The notes beneath the pieces are model-generated. The model worked only from the letters and a program-made list of their open reading frames with translations, made no database searches and had not been told where the DNA came from. Below, piece after piece: positions 7,819 to 11,824 of a DNA stretch of 11,824 nucleotides. The stretch covers positions 1 through 11,824 of the forward strand of contig MNIY01000209.1 in the NCBI GenBank assembly GCA_001919995.1, written 5' to 3'. This stretch comes from Ktedonobacter sp. 13_1_20CM_4_53_11 (GTDB taxonomy: Bacteria > Chloroflexota > Ktedonobacteria > Ktedonobacterales > Ktedonobacteraceae). Numbering within the stretch: the first letter of the stretch is position 1; each line of letters begins with the position of its first letter. The translations under genes and the position numbers were made by a program.

Positions 7819-7896
7819 TATATCTTTCTGGTTATCGCCTTTCACCTGTATGGGTCCACACAATATATCTTTTTGCCTGCACATTATATCTTTTTG
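7819..7896. repeat. Three direct repeats of TATATCTTTYTG (CARAAAGATATA on the other strand)
   Basis: Copies start at 7819 (TATATCTTTCTG), 7864 (TATATCTTTTTG) and 7885 (TATATCTTTTTG). The last two are exact over 12 bases, share a flanking CACA/CACAT context, and are spaced 21 bases apart, about two helical turns; the first lies 45 bases away. They sit just upstream of the plus-strand promoter candidate and upstream of the LuxR-gene -10. Iterated sites on one face of the helix are typical of activator binding sites, so these are candidate sites for the LuxR- or SARP-type regulator; SARP proteins in particular bind direct repeats. Which protein binds is inference. Confidence 0.5.
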
Positions 7897-7899
7897 GAG

Positions 7900-7929
7900 A
7901 TCACATTTCCCCCTGTTCATATCTATACT
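7900..7929 (+). promoter_or_regulatory. Promoter candidate for the dehydrogenase operon
   Basis: ATCACA (7900-7905, 4 of 6 to the -35 consensus), an 18-base spacer and TATACT (7924-7929, 5 of 6). The -35 is four bases after the last direct repeat, the usual position for an activated promoter. Transcription from about 7936 would give a leader of roughly 140 bases that contains both short ORFs. Confidence 0.3.
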
Positions 7930-7947
7930 GGTAGGAACGAGGAAAAA

Positions 7948-7998
7948 ATGACGACGAGATGCACAGGGATGGAGCGCAATGTACTGCTGTCTCGATAG
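7948..7998 (+). CDS. Possible 16-residue leader peptide 1
   Basis: ATG to TAG encoding MTTRCTGMERNVLLSR. The sequence GAGG lies six bases before the ATG. Its stop codon is immediately followed by the strong ribosome site of the next short ORF. It lies within the predicted leader of the aldehyde dehydrogenase operon. No family is recognised; at this length an ORF can easily occur by chance. Confidence 0.22.
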   Translation: MTTRCTGMERNVLLSR

Positions 7999-8008
7999 GA
8001 AGGAGACA

Positions 8009-8059
8009 ATGAGCCCGCTGCGTTTCTGTTGCAAATATTATTTAACTCATCAAAGTTGA
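8009..8059 (+). CDS. Possible 16-residue leader peptide 2
   Basis: ATG to TGA encoding MSPLRFCCKYYLTHQS. It has the best ribosome site in the leader, AGGAAGGAG three bases before the ATG, and ends 15 bases before the aldehyde dehydrogenase start, whose own site (AAAGGA) begins right at its stop. The arrangement would allow translational coupling. Clustered CC and YY codons recall attenuator peptides, but no alternative hairpins with a T-run are visible, so function is inferred from position only. Confidence 0.3.
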   Translation: MSPLRFCCKYYLTHQS

Positions 8060-8074
8060 AAGGAACTGAGGCAC

Positions 8075-9595
8075 ATGGTGACAACCGACAGAAAGCACTA
8101 CGAGATGCTTATCGGTGGCGAGCGAGTCAACGCTGACGAGGTCTTCGAAATCGTCAGCCCCGCCACCGAGGAACTCGTGGCCACGGTGGCGCGCGGCAGC
8201 GTCGAGCATGCCGATCGGGCGGTCGAGGCGGCCAGGCGCGCCCACGAGAAGGGCGAGTGGAGGAGGAAGTCTCCCGAAGAGCGGGCGACGGTGATCAAGG
8301 CCATGGCAGCACGCATGCGTGACCGCCTGGAAGAGTTCGCCAAGCTCGAGGCGCTCGAGAACGGTGCGCCTATCCGCCAGGCGACTGCCTTCCACATCGG
8401 CTATGCGATCGCGCACCTCGATTACTTCGGTGAGATGGCGCTGCGCTACCCGTTCGAACAGTCAGGTCCGCAGCTCGTCTACCCCACGCTGGCGGATGGC
8501 ACGATCAGGCGCGAGCCGCTTGGGGTGTGCGCCGGGATCGTACCCTGGAACTTCCCGCTGCTCCTGGCCGTCTGGAAGCTGGGACCGGCGCTGGCGGCCG
8601 GAAACACCTGTGTGATGAGGCCCGACGAGAAGACCCCGCTCACCCTCCTCGAGCTCGCACGGATCGGCGAGGAGTGTGGCCTACTGCCCGGCGTCCTCAA
8701 CGTCGTGACGGGTGTGGGTGCCGAGGTCGGAGCGCGACTGGCGGCGCATCCCGACGTGCGCAAGGTCGCCTTCACCGGCTCGACCGCGGTGGGTCGCGAG
8801 GTCATGCGCCTGGCGTCCGAGAATGTTAAGAAAATCACGCTCGAGCTGGGTGGCAAGGGGCCGAACATCGTGCTCGACGACGCTGACGTCAAGACCGCGG
8901 TCGACGGGGCGCTGTTCGCCTGCTTCATGTACTCCGGCCAGGCGTGTGAATCGGGCACTCGCCTGCTCCTCCCCGACTCGCTCCACGACCAGTTCGTCGA
9001 GCGTATGATCGAGCGTGCCAGGACGATCAAGATGGGCGACCCGCTCGATCCCAAGACCGACCTCGGGCCGGTGATCTCGCTCAAGCAGCGTGAACGGATC
9101 CTGGGCTACATCGAACTTGGCCAGAAAGAGGGAGCGACGCTGGCTTTTGGCGGCTCGGTGCCGCGAGGTGCCAACTTCGAGAAGGGCTACTGGGTCGAGC
9201 CGACCATCTTCACCGGCGTGCGTAATGACATGCGCATCGCGCAGGAGGAGATCTTCGGCCCGGTGATCTCGGTGATCCGCTATTCCGATGTGGACGAGGC
9301 TGTGCAGATCGCCAATGACACCCAGTACGGGCTCTCCGCGGGAGTCTGGAGCTCTGACACGGCGCGGGCGCTCGCAGTCGCCAACCGGCTGGAGGCCGGC
9401 ACCGTCTGGATCAACGACTGGCACATGGTCAGCGGCGCGTACCCCTTCGGGGGCTACAAGCAGAGCGGCATCGGGCGCGAGCTGGGGCCGCATGCGCTTG
9501 ACGAATACACAGAAGCGAAGTTCGTGCATTTGGACTTATCGGGCAGGCTCGAGCGTCGCGCCTACGGGCTTGTCCTGAGCACACCGGCGAGCTAG
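8075..9595 (+). CDS. NAD(P)-dependent aldehyde dehydrogenase
   Basis: Oxidises an aldehyde to the carboxylic acid with NAD(P)+ in the cytoplasm. The 506-residue length is normal for the ALDH superfamily. Visible landmarks: VPWNFP with Asn159 for the oxyanion hole, FTGSTAVG for coenzyme binding, general-base Glu257 in LELGGKGP, nucleophile Cys291 in GQACESGTR (34 residues after the Glu, as usual), EEIFGPVISV near residue 390 and PFGGYKQSGIGRE near the C-terminus. One oddity is RPDEKTP at 182-188, where most members have K-P-(A/S)-E; Lys is replaced by Arg182. The ATG follows AAAGGA by about ten bases. It is the first gene of the operon, with 25 bases to the next. Substrate cannot be deduced; the sequence style resembles actinobacterial general aldehyde dehydrogenases, and the codons look more G+C-rich than those of the regulators. 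Confidence 0.93.
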   Translation: MVTTDRKHYEMLIGGERVNADEVFEIVSPATEELVATVARGSVEHADRAVEAARRAHEKGEWRRKSPEERATVIKAMAARMRDRLEEFAKLEALENGAPIRQATAFHIGYAIAHLDYFGEMALRYPFEQSGPQLVYPTLADGTIRREPLGVCAGIVPWNFPLLLAVWKLGPALAAGNTCVMRPDEKTPLTLLELARIGEECGLLPGVLNVVTGVGAEVGARLAAHPDVRKVAFTGSTAVGREVMRLASENVKKITLELGGKGPNIVLDDADVKTAVDGALFACFMYSGQACESGTRLLLPDSLHDQFVERMIERARTIKMGDPLDPKTDLGPVISLKQRERILGYIELGQKEGATLAFGGSVPRGANFEKGYWVEPTIFTGVRNDMRIAQEEIFGPVISVIRYSDVDEAVQIANDTQYGLSAGVWSSDTARALAVANRLEAGTVWINDWHMVSGAYPFGGYKQSGIGRELGPHALDEYTEAKFVHLDLSGRLERRAYGLVLSTPAS

Positions 9596-9620
9596 CTCGC
9601 CTGGAGAGGAGAAGACGACT

Positions 9621-10919
9621 ATGTCACAACTAACCGCTATTGCCAGGCCGGCTGCCGGCTCCCCGATCGCCGTCTGGGCGGAGGATCCTCAGGGTGGCCT
9701 GCAACTGACCGGTGCGGAACCGCCACTGACGCGAGAAGAACAGGAAATGCAGGAGAGGGTGCATCGTTTCGCCACCGAGGTGATGCGCCCGATCGGCCAG
9801 CAGCTCGACCGGATGACACCCGAGGAGGTGATTGCCGAGAGTTCGCCGCTGTGGAGCGTGTTCAAAGCCTTCAGTCAACTCGGTCTCGGCGTCGACCGGA
9901 TGCTGGAGTTCGAGCCAGAGCAGATGGCGAGGATGTTCTGCCTGGTGTTTGAGGAACTGGGCTGGGGCGACGCCGGGTTGGCCATCTCATTGGGGGCCTC
10001 GATGCTGCCGCGACTCACGGCGGCCAAGTTCGGCAACCAGTTTCTGCTCGAGCGCACCCCCGAGTCGATGATCGGCTGCTGGGGGGCCACCGAGCCAGAA
10101 CACGGCTCCGATGTGCTCGATGCCAACAAGCAGATCTTCAATCCCCAGGGCACCTACGGTCGACCCGACTGCGTGGCGAAGTTGTACGATGACAAGGTGG
10201 TCATCAACGGTCGCAAGTCGGACTGGATCTCCAACGGCACCATTGCCCAGGTCTGCATCCTCTACTGCGCCGCCGACACAGGCGACGGCCCAGACCCCGG
10301 ACAGGGCTGCACCGTCATCGTGCCGCTCGACGCCAAAGGTGTCAGCCGTGGCAAGCCACTGGATAAGCTCGGCCAGCGGCCGCTGAACCAGGGTGCGGTC
10401 ATCTTCGACGAGGTCGAGTTGACGTTGGACTACGTTCTGGCCGGCCCGGACGATTATAAGCGGGCATCCTACTCCATCCTCTCTGACGGGAATGCCCTCA
10501 TGGGGGTGGTCTTCACTGGCGCTGCCCGCGCCGCCTTCGAACTGGCGCTGGCCTATGCCCACGAGCGCAAACAGGGCGGGGTGCCGATCATCCGCCACCA
10601 GAGTGTGGCCTACCGCTTGTTTCACATGTACCGTAAGGTCGAGGCGGCCCGCGCCCTATCCCGCCGGGCGCTGATCTACAACTACACCCAACCGGTGCCA
10701 GCGATGCAGGTGGCCATGGCCTCAAAGATCACCGGCACCCAGAACTCCTTCGAGGTGGCCAACGAGGCCTTGCAGATCTTCTGTGGCAAGGGATTGATCC
10801 CGCAGTACCCCATTGAGAAGATCTTCCGCGATACCCGCGCCTCGCTGATCGAGGACGGCTGCAACGAGATTCTGGCCATCAAGGGTGGCAACTATCTAAT
10901 CAACCCCGAGTTTCTCTAA
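9621..10919 (+). CDS. Acyl-CoA dehydrogenase family protein
   Basis: FAD flavoprotein that introduces a double bond alpha-beta to the thioester of an acyl-CoA, passing electrons to ETF. The 432 residues include a roughly 30-residue N-terminal tail before the usual fold (PLTREEQEMQERVHRFATEV). The flavin/substrate motif CWGATEPEHGSD spans 153-164, corresponding to the family's A-TEP-AGSD. WISNGTIAQVCI follows, and PIIRHQSVAYRL (about 322-333) matches the 'G--I---Q--Q--LA' helix region. Glu411 in LIEDGCNEIL lies where the catalytic base of medium-chain enzymes sits (YEGTSQI), so the protein should be active. The start ATG follows AGGAG by about nine bases. It lies 25 bases after the aldehyde dehydrogenase and 16 before the next gene, which indicates one transcript. 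Chain length or ring specificity cannot be read from the sequence. Confidence 0.9.
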   Translation: MSQLTAIARPAAGSPIAVWAEDPQGGLQLTGAEPPLTREEQEMQERVHRFATEVMRPIGQQLDRMTPEEVIAESSPLWSVFKAFSQLGLGVDRMLEFEPEQMARMFCLVFEELGWGDAGLAISLGASMLPRLTAAKFGNQFLLERTPESMIGCWGATEPEHGSDVLDANKQIFNPQGTYGRPDCVAKLYDDKVVINGRKSDWISNGTIAQVCILYCAADTGDGPDPGQGCTVIVPLDAKGVSRGKPLDKLGQRPLNQGAVIFDEVELTLDYVLAGPDDYKRASYSILSDGNALMGVVFTGAARAAFELALAYAHERKQGGVPIIRHQSVAYRLFHMYRKVEAARALSRRALIYNYTQPVPAMQVAMASKITGTQNSFEVANEALQIFCGKGLIPQYPIEKIFRDTRASLIEDGCNEILAIKGGNYLINPEFL

Positions 10920-10935
10920 GAAAAGGAGACGCACT

Positions 10936-11649
10936 ATGCAAGCATCCGCTATGATTCAGTATCGTACCCTAAGTGATGGAACGGAGGTTGCGCTGCCCAT
11001 CCGTTACATCGATAATCGTTGTCTCGCAGCCACCTTCCTGACCGATCTCGAACGGGCAGCCCATGTACTCGAGGGTACTGGCCTGCAAGCCGTGCCGCAG
11101 GAGGACGGAAAGGCAGTGGTGCTATACTTGTGCTGGGAATACCGGCAAACCGACCTTGGCCCCTATAACGAAATAGCGCTCACGGTTCTGGCGGTGGCAC
11201 CGCAGGATCCTGCCCCGGCTATCTATGTGGCGGATCTTCCGGTGACGACCGAGGCGGCTAACCGCGCGGGGCAGGAGCTGTGGGGCTACAACAAGTTTGT
11301 GACCGACATCGAGATCAAAGGTGAGGGCAAGCAGTTCTCCGCCGTCGTGCGTGATCCGCAAAACGGGCTGATCTCCTCGCTAGAGGGTACCCGTGGCGTT
11401 TCGGTTCCGGTCGCGCCGACCGATCTTTACTCCTTCAGCCTGCTTCAGAAGAAGATTATCAAGACCTTCGTGCAGGTACCGACGCCATGGCATGCCAGCA
11501 GCGGTGAAAGCTTCAGACTTCGAGTGGGAGACTCGACCCATCGGATGGCGGGAAACCTGCGCACGCTCGGGTTGGAGGAGGCGCGTCCCGTGCTTGTGCA
11601 ATACGCTGACCCGTTCCAATCACTGCTGTTTCCAGGGACAGCGCTTTAA
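10936..11649 (+). CDS. Acetoacetate decarboxylase superfamily protein
   Basis: Members use a lysine Schiff base on a keto acid; the founding enzyme decarboxylates acetoacetate to acetone, while relatives perform aldol, hydration or dehydration chemistry. The 237-residue length fits. The core is recognisable: YLCWEYRQTDLGPYNEIAL (about 70-88, with the conserved Glu) and GQELWGYNKFVTDIEI, in which Lys120 aligns with the Schiff-base lysine of G(Y/F)PKK. The second lysine, which lowers the pKa of the first in true decarboxylases, is Phe121 here, and the proline before it is Asn. That pattern is known from superfamily members that are not acetoacetate decarboxylases, so acetone formation should not be assumed. 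A good ribosome site (AAGGAG, seven-base spacer) precedes the ATG. It is the last gene of the operon, with 16 bases to the upstream gene. Confidence 0.87.
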   Translation: MQASAMIQYRTLSDGTEVALPIRYIDNRCLAATFLTDLERAAHVLEGTGLQAVPQEDGKAVVLYLCWEYRQTDLGPYNEIALTVLAVAPQDPAPAIYVADLPVTTEAANRAGQELWGYNKFVTDIEIKGEGKQFSAVVRDPQNGLISSLEGTRGVSVPVAPTDLYSFSLLQKKIIKTFVQVPTPWHASSGESFRLRVGDSTHRMAGNLRTLGLEEARPVLVQYADPFQSLLFPGTAL

Positions 11650-11824
11650 CCCGACTACTGCCGATGCAGTGTCACCGGTTGTGCTGTGCTGACGGATTTT
11701 TGACTCATTCGGCGGCATGGTTCATCCAGGGTTGCCTTATGGACTTTAGAGAGTATTCCAATCCGGGGGCAAATTGCTTACTTGCGGGAACGAGTATCCC
11801 CTTTTTGTTCTGTGTGACATTTCC
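11650..11824. other. Sequence downstream of the operon, no gene seen
   Basis: 175 bases without a supported reading frame. The only structure noted is the weak terminator-like element at 11786-11806. The window ends before any further gene can be recognised. Confidence 0.5.
11786..11806 (+). terminator. Weak terminator-like hairpin after the dehydrogenase operon
   Basis: GGGA (11786-11789), a seven-base loop, TCCC (11797-11800), then CTTTTTG. The 4-base stem is short for an intrinsic terminator, but the T-run and position about 140 bases after the last stop codon fit. Rho-dependent termination is equally possible. Confidence 0.25.

Larger units (their letters stand above)
7716..8074. promoter_or_regulatory. 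Divergent control region between the LuxR-type gene and the dehydrogenase operon
   Basis: A 359-base region that is visibly richer in A+T than the flanking genes. From left to right it holds the LuxR-gene ribosome site, an inverted repeat (7747-7768), a minus-strand -10-like TATACT (7786-7791), three direct repeats (7819-7896), a plus-strand promoter candidate (7900-7929), two tandem 16-codon ORFs (7948-7998 and 8009-8059) and the ribosome site of the aldehyde dehydrogenase. The layout is what is expected for a regulator controlling a divergent operon. Confidence 0.6.

Noticed and set aside
7636..8034. Minus-strand frame with repeated QKDI residues spanning the control region
   Set aside because: The repeated residues are just the translation of the DNA direct repeats, and the frame runs into the LuxR-type gene in another frame; the repeats are better explained as DNA sites.
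8681..9529. 282-codon open frame on the minus strand opposite the aldehyde dehydrogenase
   Set aside because: It is antisense to a clear enzyme with intact catalytic residues, in G+C-rich DNA where stop codons are rare; the translation shows no recognisable domain.
9987..10625. 212-codon open frame on the minus strand opposite the acyl-CoA dehydrogenase
   Set aside because: Shadow of a G+C-rich real gene; no domain or ribosome site supports it.

Overview
The window looks like chromosomal DNA of a large-genome, multicellular-type bacterium, most plausibly a Ktedonobacteria-like member of the Chloroflexota. That is inference: giant one-component regulators that fuse a DNA-binding domain to a STAND-type ATPase and TPR repeats are abundant there and in Actinomycetota, and a short pentapeptide-repeat-like remnant starting MANPEQLEYL resembles proteins I associate with that group. 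No rRNA, tRNA, CRISPR array or intact mobile element was seen.

Layout. Positions 1-707 (minus) hold the 5' part of a polyhydroxyalkanoate synthase gene with an unusual proline/lysine-rich and coiled-coil N-terminal extension and a TTG start behind a near-perfect Shine-Dalgarno. A 511-base gap (708-1218) follows, with two palindromes and a pentapeptide-repeat-like remnant that runs into the 3' end of the next gene. Positions 1219-4929 (minus) encode a 1236-residue SARP/BTAD-type regulator with an AAA ATPase and TPR repeats. Positions 5079-7715 (minus) encode an 878-residue NB-ARC/TPR/LuxR regulator. A 359-base divergent intergenic region (7716-8074) carries three copies of an A/T-rich direct repeat, promoter-like elements on both strands, and two tandem 16-codon ORFs with ribosome-binding-like sequences. 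On the plus strand from 8075 there is a compact three-gene operon: NAD(P)-dependent aldehyde dehydrogenase (8075-9595), acyl-CoA dehydrogenase (9621-10919) and an acetoacetate-decarboxylase-superfamily protein (10936-11649). The last 175 bases have no gene.

How it may work together. The plus-strand operon looks catabolic: an aldehyde is oxidised to an acid, an acyl-CoA is dehydrogenated, and the third protein acts on a keto acid or related compound. No CoA ligase is present to link the first two steps, and the third protein keeps the Schiff-base lysine but lacks the adjacent lysine of true acetoacetate decarboxylases, so its reaction is uncertain. The LuxR-type regulator is divergent from the operon and is the natural candidate to control it. 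The PHA synthase could take up acyl-CoA products, but that is only suggested by proximity. The dehydrogenase genes look more G+C-rich, by eye, than the regulators and intergenic DNA, so they may have a different history.
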